From positions 62,001 to 126,000 of the forward strand of contig JAFECE010000001.1 of assembly GCA_018242295.1 (NCBI GenBank): DNA of 64,000 nucleotides, read 5' to 3'. Of this stretch, positions 53,300 to 60,876 are shown piece after piece; positions within the stretch are counted from its first letter, which is position 1, and every line of letters starts with the position of its first letter. A program made the position numbers and the translations under genes. Below the pieces are notes generated by a model. The model saw nothing but the letters and a program-made list of their open reading frames with translations, searched no databases and had not been told where the DNA came from. The DNA comes from Pseudomonadota bacterium (GTDB taxonomy: Bacteria > Pseudomonadota > Alphaproteobacteria > Rhizobiales > Hyphomicrobiaceae).

Positions 53300-53956
53300 A
53301 TGAAATTCTTCGTCGATACCGCCGACGTGACCGAGATCAAAGAGTTGGCGGCGACGGGCTTGCTGGACGGCGTTACGACGAACCCGTCTCTTGTTGCGAA
53401 GGCCGGCCGCGACTTCAAGGAAATCGTCAAAGAAATTTGCGCCGTGGTTCCGGGGCCGGTATCGGCCGAGGTCGCAGCGACCGACTACGCAGGCATGATG
53501 CAGGAAGCGGAAGTGCTGCGTAAGATCGCGAAGAACGTCACGATCAAAGTGCCGTTGACGCTGGATGGTCTCAAAGCCTGCAAAGCGCTGACTAGCGACG
53601 GCACGATGGTGAACGTGACGCTGTGCTTTTCGGCGAACCAGGCGCTGCTTGCGGCGAAGGCCGGTGCGACGTTCGTTTCGCCGTTCATCGGGCGTCTCGA
53701 CGACATCGGCCTCAATGGCATGGACGTCATTCGCGAGATCCGGGCGATCTACGACAACTATCCCGATCTCTCGACCGACATTCTCGCTGCATCGATCCGC
53801 ACCGTGAATCATGTCAAAGAGGCAGCGATGATCGGTGCCGATGTGGCGACTATTCCGCCGGCCATTCTGAAGGCGCTCGTCAAGCATCCGCTGACCGATG
53901 CCGGGCTCGTCACCTTCGTCAACGACTGGAAGAAGACCGGACAAAAGATCGTGTGA
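53300..53956 (+). CDS. Fructose-6-phosphate aldolase/TalC-type transaldolase
   Basis: The 218-residue protein is the short transaldolase form. [31 protein letters not shown] opens the barrel and K83 ([12 protein letters not shown]) is the Schiff-base lysine. [13 protein letters not shown] and [12 protein letters not shown] follow in the usual order. These enzymes make or cleave fructose 6-phosphate or act as transaldolase; sequence alone does not separate the two activities. The ribosome-binding site is GAGGAGAAAGAA. The FAD oxidase gene starts 15 bp after its stop. Confidence 0.92.
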   Translation: MKFFVDTADVTEIKELAATGLLDGVTTNPSLVAKAGRDFKEIVKEICAVVPGPVSAEVAATDYAGMMQEAEVLRKIAKNVTIKVPLTLDGLKACKALTSDGTMVNVTLCFSANQALLAAKAGATFVSPFIGRLDDIGLNGMDVIREIRAIYDNYPDLSTDILAASIRTVNHVKEAAMIGADVATIPPAILKALVKHPLTDAGLVTFVNDWKKTGQKIV

Positions 53957-53971
53957 GGCAGGCACGACAAA

Positions 53972-55396
53972 GTGCGAACACGGACCTTATCGAACGATCT
54001 GATCGAGCGTTTCGCACACATCGTCGGCGACGCACATGCGTTGACGTGCGCTGACGATCAAGCCGGATATCTCACCGAATGGCGGGACCGCTATACGGGC
54101 AAGACGCCTGTGGTACTGCGGCCCGGCTCAACGGATGAAGTCTCGCGCATCCTGGCGCTGGCGCATGCGGAAGACGTTGCGATCGTTCCACAGGGCGGCA
54201 ATACGGGGCTCGTCGGCGGGCAGATCCCATCGCTCGCCGGCAACGAAGTCGTGCTGTCGCTCGGTCGTCTTACGGCTGTTCGCGACGTCGATGCCGCGGG
54301 CGGAACAATGATCGTCGAAGCGGGCGTGACGCTGCATGCCGCGCAGCAGGCGGCCATTGCAGCGGGCCGGATCTTTCCGTTGAGCCTGGCGTCAGAAGGC
54401 AGCGCACAAATCGGCGGCGTGCTGGCAACGAACGCGGGCGGCACCGCCGTTCTGGCCTATGGGAATGCCCGCAGCCTGACGCTTGGACTCGAGGCCGTAC
54501 TTGCCGATGGCCGCGTTTGGAATGGCTTGCGGCGTCTCAAGAAGGACAACACCGGCTACGACCTCAGAGATCTTTTGATCGGCTCGGAAGGCACGCTCGG
54601 CGTTATCACGGCCGCCTGCGTAAAGCTTTTTCCGACTCCGGCGGAGCGCGAGACCGCAATCGTCGCGCTGCAATCACCGAAGCATGCCCTCAGGCTGTTT
54701 CGCATGGCTGAAGCGGAAGCGGGCGGAGCGCTGACGGCATTTGAATTCTGGGCGCATCGCGCACAGGAGTTTGCGCTGAGCTACGTCCCCAATCTTCGCG
54801 ACCCGTTCACGGACGCCTATCCGTGGTACGCGCTTATCGAACTTTCGCACTGCGGGACAGGTGCGCGCATCCCGAACACCATCGAGCCTTTCCTGGCGAG
54901 CGCGCATGCGAAGGGTCTCATCTCCGACGCCGCCATTGCGCGGTCGCTCCGGCAGGCGGAGAACTTCTGGCAATTGCGCGACGCCTTTTCGGAAGCTCAG
55001 AAGGGTGCGGGCGGCAGCATCAAGCACGACATTTCGGTGCCAGTCGCGCGAATCCCAGAGTTTCTTGAACGCGCTGCGGCGGTTGTTGAAGGCGTTTGTC
55101 CAGGCGCACGGCCGGTGCCGTTCGGACATTTCGGCGACGGCAACCTGCATTACAACGTCAGCCAGCCGGAGGGCATGGATCGTGCGCAGTATCTGGCCCT
55201 CTGGGATACGATGGCGACCGCGATTTTCGATCTCGTGACGCAGCTCGATGGATCGATTTCGGCCGAGCACGGCATCGGGCAAATGAAGCGCGCGGCGCTC
55301 GTCCGGTACAAGTCCGCCGTCGAGATCGACGTGATGCGCGCAATCAAGCACGCGCTCGATCCCAAGGGGATCCTCAACCCCGGCAAGTTGCTTTAG
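53972..55396 (+). CDS. FAD-linked oxidase (D-lactate/D-2-hydroxyglutarate dehydrogenase type)
   Basis: The 474-residue enzyme starts at GTG 53972. The PCMH FAD domain is shown by VVLRPGSTDEVSRILALAH, PQGGNTGLVGGQIPS and GGVLATNAGGTAVLAYGN. The C-terminal substrate cap holds GHFGDGNLHYNVSQ, and the typical tail ALDPKGILNPGKLL ends the protein. It oxidises a D-2-hydroxy acid and passes electrons to quinone or cytochrome; which acid is not readable. Close spacing to the aldolase gene suggests an operon. Confidence 0.9.
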   Translation: MRTRTLSNDLIERFAHIVGDAHALTCADDQAGYLTEWRDRYTGKTPVVLRPGSTDEVSRILALAHAEDVAIVPQGGNTGLVGGQIPSLAGNEVVLSLGRLTAVRDVDAAGGTMIVEAGVTLHAAQQAAIAAGRIFPLSLASEGSAQIGGVLATNAGGTAVLAYGNARSLTLGLEAVLADGRVWNGLRRLKKDNTGYDLRDLLIGSEGTLGVITAACVKLFPTPAERETAIVALQSPKHALRLFRMAEAEAGGALTAFEFWAHRAQEFALSYVPNLRDPFTDAYPWYALIELSHCGTGARIPNTIEPFLASAHAKGLISDAAIARSLRQAENFWQLRDAFSEAQKGAGGSIKHDISVPVARIPEFLERAAAVVEGVCPGARPVPFGHFGDGNLHYNVSQPEGMDRAQYLALWDTMATAIFDLVTQLDGSISAEHGIGQMKRAALVRYKSAVEIDVMRAIKHALDPKGILNPGKLL

Positions 55397-55488
55397 TACG
55401 CGTCTGCGTTAACTTTTGATTAACCAACGCGGCCGACGGTCAGGGGAGACGCTCGACGCCGACTCGACGCCGACGTGGGGGGCAAATT

Positions 55489-56460
55489 TTGGCGCAATCG
55501 CTCGACGAAGTTTTGGCTGGAGATGCCGAGCTGCCGCTCAGCGGCGAGCTGAAAGGCGTCGTCGAGGCTTGGCTCGATCACCTAGTCGTGGAGCGCGGAC
55601 AGAGCGCGGCGACGCGCGAGGCCTACGAGCGCGATGCGCGGCAGTTCCTTTCGTTCCTCAAGAAGCATCTCGGTCATCCGCCATGCCTTGCCGATCTCGA
55701 AAAACTTGACGCGAAAACCATCCGCGTTTTCCTCGCCGGGCGGCGGAAGGCCGGCGTGACGTCGCGGTCTCTAGCGCGGACGCTCTCGGCGCTGCGCACA
55801 TTGTTCAGATGGCTCGAACGTGAGGGAACGTTGAAAAACCGCGCCGTCCTCCAGGTTGCTGCGCCGAAGATCCCGCATTCGATTCCGAAACCGTTGACGG
55901 TTCAGGGCGCCGCCTCGCTTGTCGAGCGGAGCGGAGGCGATGCCGAGGAATGGATCACGGCGCGCGACACCGCTGTCATGCTGCTGCTCTACGGGTCGGG
56001 ATTGCGGATCAGCGAAGCCTTGGGTCTGACGCCGCGCACGGCACCTATCGACGGCCGCGATATCATGCACGTCACGGGCAAAGGCGGGAAAGAACGCCTC
56101 GTCCCAGCGCTCGCCGTCGTTTCCGAGGCGATCTCGAAATATATGCGGCTCTGCCCATATCCTTTGGAACCTGAGATGCCGCTTTTTCGCGGGGCGCGCG
56201 GCGGCCCGTTGTCACCACGGCTGATCCAGCTCGCGATGGAAAAGTTGCGTCTCGAACTGCAATTGCCGGATACGGCGACGCCGCACGCATTACGCCACTC
56301 GTTCGCGACGCATTTGCTCTCAGCCGGCGCGGATTTACGGCAAATTCAGGAGCTTTTGGGCCATGCCTCGCTCTCGACGACGCAAGTCTATACAGAAGTC
56401 GACCGGGCACGCTTGCTGACAGTTTATGATCAGGCTCATCCGAGAGCGGCGCGCCGGTAA
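55489..56460 (+). CDS. xerC: Tyrosine recombinase XerC
   Basis: The 323-residue recombinase starts at TTG 55489 (no closer ATG exists). The N-terminal core-binding domain is followed by the catalytic set R173 (GSGLRISEAL), K198 (TGKGGKER), H266 and R269 (PHALRHSF), H292 (LLGHASLSTTQ) and Y301. All six expected residues are present, so it is active in form. Context (no island or repeat around it) and the chromosomal-type sequence fit XerC for dimer resolution at dif rather than a mobile integrase. It is 92 bp after the FAD oxidase gene. Confidence 0.92.
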   Translation: MAQSLDEVLAGDAELPLSGELKGVVEAWLDHLVVERGQSAATREAYERDARQFLSFLKKHLGHPPCLADLEKLDAKTIRVFLAGRRKAGVTSRSLARTLSALRTLFRWLEREGTLKNRAVLQVAAPKIPHSIPKPLTVQGAASLVERSGGDAEEWITARDTAVMLLLYGSGLRISEALGLTPRTAPIDGRDIMHVTGKGGKERLVPALAVVSEAISKYMRLCPYPLEPEMPLFRGARGGPLSPRLIQLAMEKLRLELQLPDTATPHALRHSFATHLLSAGADLRQIQELLGHASLSTTQVYTEVDRARLLTVYDQAHPRAARR

Positions 56461-56490
56461 GGCCCCTGACGCTAGTTCACGAGTATCCCC

Positions 56491-57522
56491 ATGCCGTCCT
56501 TTTTCCGAACATTGCAACGTAGCTGCCGTACGATTTGCGCGCTGATTTTTATCGCCATCGGATTCGCGAGTGATCCGGCCCTGGCCGATGATGCCCATTG
56601 TCAGGGTACGGATATGCTGGCCGAGATGCAGGCCAAAAAGCCGGACATTTACGCGAAGGTGATGGCCGAGAGCAAAGCACTCTCCAATACCGAAGCGATG
56701 CTGTGGAAGGTCGAAAAGCCGGGGGTTGAGACTTCCTACTTATTCGGAACGATGCATCTCAGCGATCCTCGCATCGCCGAACTTCCGCCTGCTGCAATCG
56801 ATGCCATTGCGCATGCGAAGTCGGTGGCGCTCGAAGTCGCCGATCTATCGCCCGAAGCCATGGCGGCTGCGATGGCGAACGCGGCAAAGCTCATCGTCTA
56901 TACGGACGGGCAATCGCTGAAGAGCATGCTCTCGGACGACGACTATAAAAAGGTCGTGCAGACTGTCGTGAAATCCGGGATGCCGGGCGAGTTCGCGGCA
57001 CTGATGAAGCCTTGGCTCGTCAGCATGCTGCTCGCGACGTCCGACTGCGAACGCAAGCAAGTCGCTTCCGGCAAGGCCGTGCTCGATCTGCGAGTCGCGG
57101 CGGAAGCGCAAAAGCACGGCATAACCGTTACGGGTCTCGAGACGATCGAAAGTCAGCTCGGGGCGCTGGCATCTATTCCCGACGATCAGCAGCTCGCTAT
57201 CCTGAAAGTCGAGCTCGATTACATCGATCGCGCCGATGATATGATGGAAACGATGGTGCAGATGTACGCAAAGCGCCAGATCGGGGCAGCGATGCCGTTT
57301 CAGCTGGTGCTTGCCGCCGAGAGCGGAGCGCCTCCGTCGACGTTCGATGGATTCAAGAAGGCACTTTTAATCGATCGCAACGGCAAAATGCGTGATGCGG
57401 CATTGCCGCTTCTTGAGAAGGGCAATGCGTTCGTCGCAATCGGCGCGCTGCATCTGCCGGGGCCGGGAGGTCTCGTCGCTTTGCTTCGCGAGTCCGGTTA
57501 CACGGTGACGCCGGTCGAGTAG
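56491..57522 (+). CDS. TraB/GumN family protein, exported
   Basis: The 343-residue protein has a signal peptide (about residues 1-31, ending FASDPALADD). The TraB/GumN domain shows YLFGTMHLSDPRIAELP near residue 85 with the GTxH motif. A second motif, AFVAIGALHLPGPGGLVALLRESGYTV, lies at the C-terminus. The family is related to Tiki-type metallopeptidases, with Glu and His in these motifs as likely metal ligands. The substrate is unknown. It lies 30 bp after xerC. Confidence 0.88.
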   Translation: MPSFFRTLQRSCRTICALIFIAIGFASDPALADDAHCQGTDMLAEMQAKKPDIYAKVMAESKALSNTEAMLWKVEKPGVETSYLFGTMHLSDPRIAELPPAAIDAIAHAKSVALEVADLSPEAMAAAMANAAKLIVYTDGQSLKSMLSDDDYKKVVQTVVKSGMPGEFAALMKPWLVSMLLATSDCERKQVASGKAVLDLRVAAEAQKHGITVTGLETIESQLGALASIPDDQQLAILKVELDYIDRADDMMETMVQMYAKRQIGAAMPFQLVLAAESGAPPSTFDGFKKALLIDRNGKMRDAALPLLEKGNAFVAIGALHLPGPGGLVALLRESGYTVTPVE

Positions 57523-57567
57523 GTTTTTGTTTGCGCGATAGTCCGCGCCGGGCTGATCGAATACTCC

Positions 57568-57654
57568 GTCATGCCGACGAAGGTCGGCACCCAGACAACC
57601 ATCCACGGTGCGTGCGCGGAAGCTTGGCTGGATCCCGGCCTTCGCCGGGATGAC
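57568..57654. repeat. REPIN-like palindromic repeat
   Basis: Two hairpins, TGCCGAC-gaag-GTCGGCA (57572-57589) and ATCCCGGC-cttc-GCCGGGAT (57632-57651), are arranged as an outer inverted pair beginning GTCAT and ending ATGAC. This two-hairpin form is the usual shape of dispersed REP doublets in alphaproteobacteria. It lies between two convergent genes. Confidence 0.75.
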
Positions 57655-57681
57655 GAAGAGGAGAGATAGCGGCCACTGACG

Positions 57682-59079
57682 TCAGAAGTGGATAGCGCGT
57701 TTGGCGACGGCGAGGGCCGCTTCCTTGACGGCTTCGGAGAATGTCGGATGCGCATGGCATGTGCGGGCCAGATCTTCCGCCGAGCCGCTGAATTCCATCA
57801 GAACGCAAGCTTCCGCAATCAGCTCGCCGGCATTAGCGCCGATGATGTGCACGCCGAGGACGCGATCTGTCTTTGCATCAGCAAGTATTTTGACGAAGCC
57901 GTCGGTCATTTGGATGGTTTTGGCGCGGCCGTTCGCAGTGAACGGAAACTTGCCGACGTTGTAGGCAATACCAGCGGCCTTCAATTCCTCTTCCGTCTTG
58001 CCGACGCTCGCGACCTCGGGGCTCGTGAAGATGACGTTGGGGATGACATCGTAATTCACGTGGCCGGCCTGACCGGCGATGATCTCTGCGACCGCGACGC
58101 CTTCGTCTTCCGCCTTGTGGGCGAGCATCGGACCGGCGATGACATCGCCGATGGCGAAGACACCGGTTACGTTCGTTTGGTAATGCCCATCGACCAGCAC
58201 GCGCTTCTTGGGATCGAGCGCGATGCCGGCTTCGGCGAGGCCCAGTCCTTCGGTGAAGGGCACGCGGCCAACGGCTACGAGAACCGCGTCGGCTTCGACG
58301 GATTCGGCAGCGCCGCCTTCGGCCGGTTCGATCCTCGCCGTCACACCGGTATCTGTCGTTTCGACGGCTGAAACCTTGCTCGACAGCCGGAACGCGATGC
58401 CTTGCTTTTCGAGGATGCGCTGGAACGAGCGGCCGATCTCGGCATCCATGCCAGGCAGGATGCGATTCAAATATTCGATGACGAGAACTTCCGAGCCAAG
58501 CCGCCGCCAAACGGAGCCGAGCTCAAGCCCAATGACGCCGGCGCCGACGACGAGCAGCTTCTTTGGGACTGTCGTGAAGTCGAGTGCGCCCGTCGACGAG
58601 ACGACGCGCTTTTCATCGATTTCGATGCCGGGAAGGCGCGTCACGTCGGAGCCGGTGGCGATGACGATCCATTTCGTCTCGAGCGTCTGCGTCTCACCGC
58701 TCGGAGTCGTCACCGCGACCTGGCCCGACTTTACGATGCGGCCGGTGCCGAAGACGCTGTCGATTTTGTTCTTCTTCAGCAGATAGGCGACGCCATCGAC
58801 GTTACCTTTAACGCCTTCGCGTTTGAAGGCTTGCATCTTGTCAAGATCGAGCTTCGGATCAGTGGCGATGCCCATGGCTGCGAAGCCGTGCTTCGCCTCG
58901 TCGAAGGAATGTGAGGAATGAAGCAGCGCCTTCGACGGAATGCAGCCGACGTTCAAGCAGGTGCCGCCGAACGTCGAGCGTTTTTCGACGACCGCGACCT
59001 TCATGCCGAGTTGCGCAGCGCGGATTGCGCAGACGTAGCCTCCAGGACCGGTGCCGATGACGATGAGGTCGTAGGACAT
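57682..59079 (-). CDS. lpdA: Dihydrolipoyl dehydrogenase (E3)
   Basis: The 465-residue flavoenzyme has the FAD motif GTGPGGYVCAIRAAQLG, the redox disulfide C41/C46 (GGTCLNVGCIPSK), the NAD-binding VVGAGVIGLELGSVW and the C-terminal HAHPTFSEAVKEAAL with the catalytic His. It reoxidises the lipoyl groups of the 2-oxoglutarate dehydrogenase complex whose E1 and E2 genes precede it on the same strand, and may also serve other complexes. Confidence 0.96.
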   Translation of the reverse strand: MSYDLIVIGTGPGGYVCAIRAAQLGMKVAVVEKRSTFGGTCLNVGCIPSKALLHSSHSFDEAKHGFAAMGIATDPKLDLDKMQAFKREGVKGNVDGVAYLLKKNKIDSVFGTGRIVKSGQVAVTTPSGETQTLETKWIVIATGSDVTRLPGIEIDEKRVVSSTGALDFTTVPKKLLVVGAGVIGLELGSVWRRLGSEVLVIEYLNRILPGMDAEIGRSFQRILEKQGIAFRLSSKVSAVETTDTGVTARIEPAEGGAAESVEADAVLVAVGRVPFTEGLGLAEAGIALDPKKRVLVDGHYQTNVTGVFAIGDVIAGPMLAHKAEDEGVAVAEIIAGQAGHVNYDVIPNVIFTSPEVASVGKTEEELKAAGIAYNVGKFPFTANGRAKTIQMTDGFVKILADAKTDRVLGVHIIGANAGELIAEACVLMEFSGSAEDLARTCHAHPTFSEAVKEAALAVAKRAIHF

Positions 59080-59117
59080 AAGAAGGGTCTCGCCGAGTTG
59101 GAGCCTTAACCGCTCGT

Positions 59118-59531
59118 CTATTTATCGAGAACGCGACGCAGTTCAAATTGGGGAACCGAAACCATGAATAACTGCCATCGCATCTTCCAATCGCCCAGGG
59201 TTGAACAATAGGCGGTCAACGCAGCGCGGTCAGCAAATCTTGGCGTTGCCTTGTCGATATCGAGGTGGTCGACCGGGGTATGGATGGCGTTATCGTCGTA
59301 TCCGGACTTCAGAAGAACCTCTTTGACAGAGGCGATGTCGCGTTCCCAACTTACTTTGAGGAATTTTACTGTGTCGGCGTTATCGTCAAGAGCGGCGCAC
59401 GCAATCATTGCGCCCCGTTCCAGAAGCGAACGGGAAAGCACCGCTTCTATGGGATGCTTTGCGGCGAGCGGTTCGGTGAATCCAGAGGTTTGAAGGGCCG
59501 TCAGACCTAAGAGCGCGATGACGGCCTTCAT
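59118..59531 (-). CDS. Small exported hypothetical protein between sucB and lpdA
   Basis: The start at Met 59531 (MKAVIALLGLTALQTSG) gives 137 residues with a signal peptide. The mature part has the segment LLERGAMIACAALDDNADTVKFLK and a C-terminal GDWKMRWQLFMVSVPQFEL. Cysteines at AACAAL-like and AYCSTLG positions may form a disulfide. I do not recognise a family. It separates E2 and E3 genes, 34 bp after the E2 stop and 38 bp before the E3 start, and is probably co-transcribed. Confidence 0.65.
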   Translation of the reverse strand: MKAVIALLGLTALQTSGFTEPLAAKHPIEAVLSRSLLERGAMIACAALDDNADTVKFLKVSWERDIASVKEVLLKSGYDDNAIHTPVDHLDIDKATPRFADRAALTAYCSTLGDWKMRWQLFMVSVPQFELRRVLDK

Positions 59532-59564
59532 GGCTGCGCTTCGACGCATCATTTGGCCTTTGGA

Positions 59565-60857
59565 CTACAATTCCAGGATGAAGCGCTGCGGATCCTCAAG
59601 GCATTCCTTGACACGAACGAGGAAGGTGACGGCCTCTTTCCCATCGACGATGCGGTGATCGTAGGAGAGCGCCAGGTACATCATCGGGCGCACGACGATT
59701 TGGCCGGCGCGCACGACGGGCCGCTCCTCGATGCGATGCATGCCGAGAATGCCCGATTGCGGGGCGTTCAAAATCGGCGTGGACATCAGCGATCCATAAA
59801 CGCCACCGTTCGAGATCGTGAAGGTGCCGCCTTGCATGTCTTCGATCGACAGTTTGCCATCGCGTGCGCGGCGGCCAAACTCGTTGATGCGTTGTTCGAT
59901 CTCGGCGAGGCTCAAGCGATCGGCGTCACGCACGACAGGAACGACGAGACCCTTCTCGGTGCCGACAGCAACGCCGATGTGATAGTAGTTCTTGTAGATC
60001 AGATCATCGCCGTCGATCTCGGCGTTGACCGCCGGCACGTCGCGCAACGCCTGAATGCAGGCCTTGACGAACAGTCCCATGAAGCCGAGCTTCACGCCGT
60101 GGCGCTTCTCGAAAATGTCTTTGTATTGGGCGCGCAGCGCCATTACGGCGCTCATATCGACGTCGTTGAACGTCGTCAGCATTGCCGCCGTGTTCTGTGC
60201 ATCCTTGAGACGGCGCGCAATGGTCTGGCGCAGCCTCGTCATCTTGACGCGCTCTTCGCGGGTCGCGTCAACGCTGGTCGAGGGAAGGCGCGTTTCCTGC
60301 GGCGGCACGGCCTTCAGTGATGGCGCCGTCGGAATGGCGACGACGTTCGTTGCGGGCGCGGCACTTGCAATCTCATGGACCGGGGGCGCAACGGCCGGCC
60401 GCGGCGCAGGGGCCACAGCGTTGACGACGTCTTCCTTCAGGATTTGTCCGCGTCGTCCTGAGCCTTGAATTTCAGAGACTTCCAGACCCGCTTCGGTCAT
60501 CGCCTTCTGAGCTGCCGGAGGCGGGGGCGGCGTTGCAGTTGCAGCGGCTGGCACGCGTTCCGGGGCAGGCGGTGGTGGCGGGGCTTTCGCTTCGGCCTTC
60601 GCCGGTTGCGCCTTGCCTGAGCTATCCCGCAAGGCTGCGAGCAATGATCCGACGGCGACCGTCGAACCGGATTGAACAAGGATTTCACCGAGGACGCCCG
60701 CCGAAGGCGCGGGAACTTCGACCGTTACTTTATCGGTCTCCAACTCGACAAGGGGCTCGTCCGCATTGACGGCATCGCCCGCCTTCTTGAACCATTTGCC
60801 CACGGTCGCTTCCGTTACGCTTTCTCCGAGCGCGGGGACGCGAATCTCGATCGACAT
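59565..60857 (-). CDS. sucB: 2-oxoglutarate dehydrogenase E2 (dihydrolipoyl succinyltransferase)
   Basis: The 430-residue protein has one lipoyl domain with the lipoylated lysine in [13 protein letters not shown], an alanine-proline-rich linker, a peripheral-subunit-binding region ([16 protein letters not shown]) and the C-terminal acyltransferase core with the histidine of [12 protein letters not shown]. It follows sucA by 19 bp and transfers succinyl groups to CoA in the TCA cycle. Confidence 0.96.
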   Translation of the reverse strand: MSIEIRVPALGESVTEATVGKWFKKAGDAVNADEPLVELETDKVTVEVPAPSAGVLGEILVQSGSTVAVGSLLAALRDSSGKAQPAKAEAKAPPPPPAPERVPAAATATPPPPPAAQKAMTEAGLEVSEIQGSGRRGQILKEDVVNAVAPAPRPAVAPPVHEIASAAPATNVVAIPTAPSLKAVPPQETRLPSTSVDATREERVKMTRLRQTIARRLKDAQNTAAMLTTFNDVDMSAVMALRAQYKDIFEKRHGVKLGFMGLFVKACIQALRDVPAVNAEIDGDDLIYKNYYHIGVAVGTEKGLVVPVVRDADRLSLAEIEQRINEFGRRARDGKLSIEDMQGGTFTISNGGVYGSLMSTPILNAPQSGILGMHRIEERPVVRAGQIVVRPMMYLALSYDHRIVDGKEAVTFLVRVKECLEDPQRFILEL

Positions 60858-60876
60858 CTGAGCCTCTCAAACCTTC

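Noticed and set aside
55489-56460. XerC as an island integrase
   Set aside because: It stands far from the tRNA repeats, has all catalytic residues and a chromosomal XerC-type sequence, and shows no flanking att repeats.
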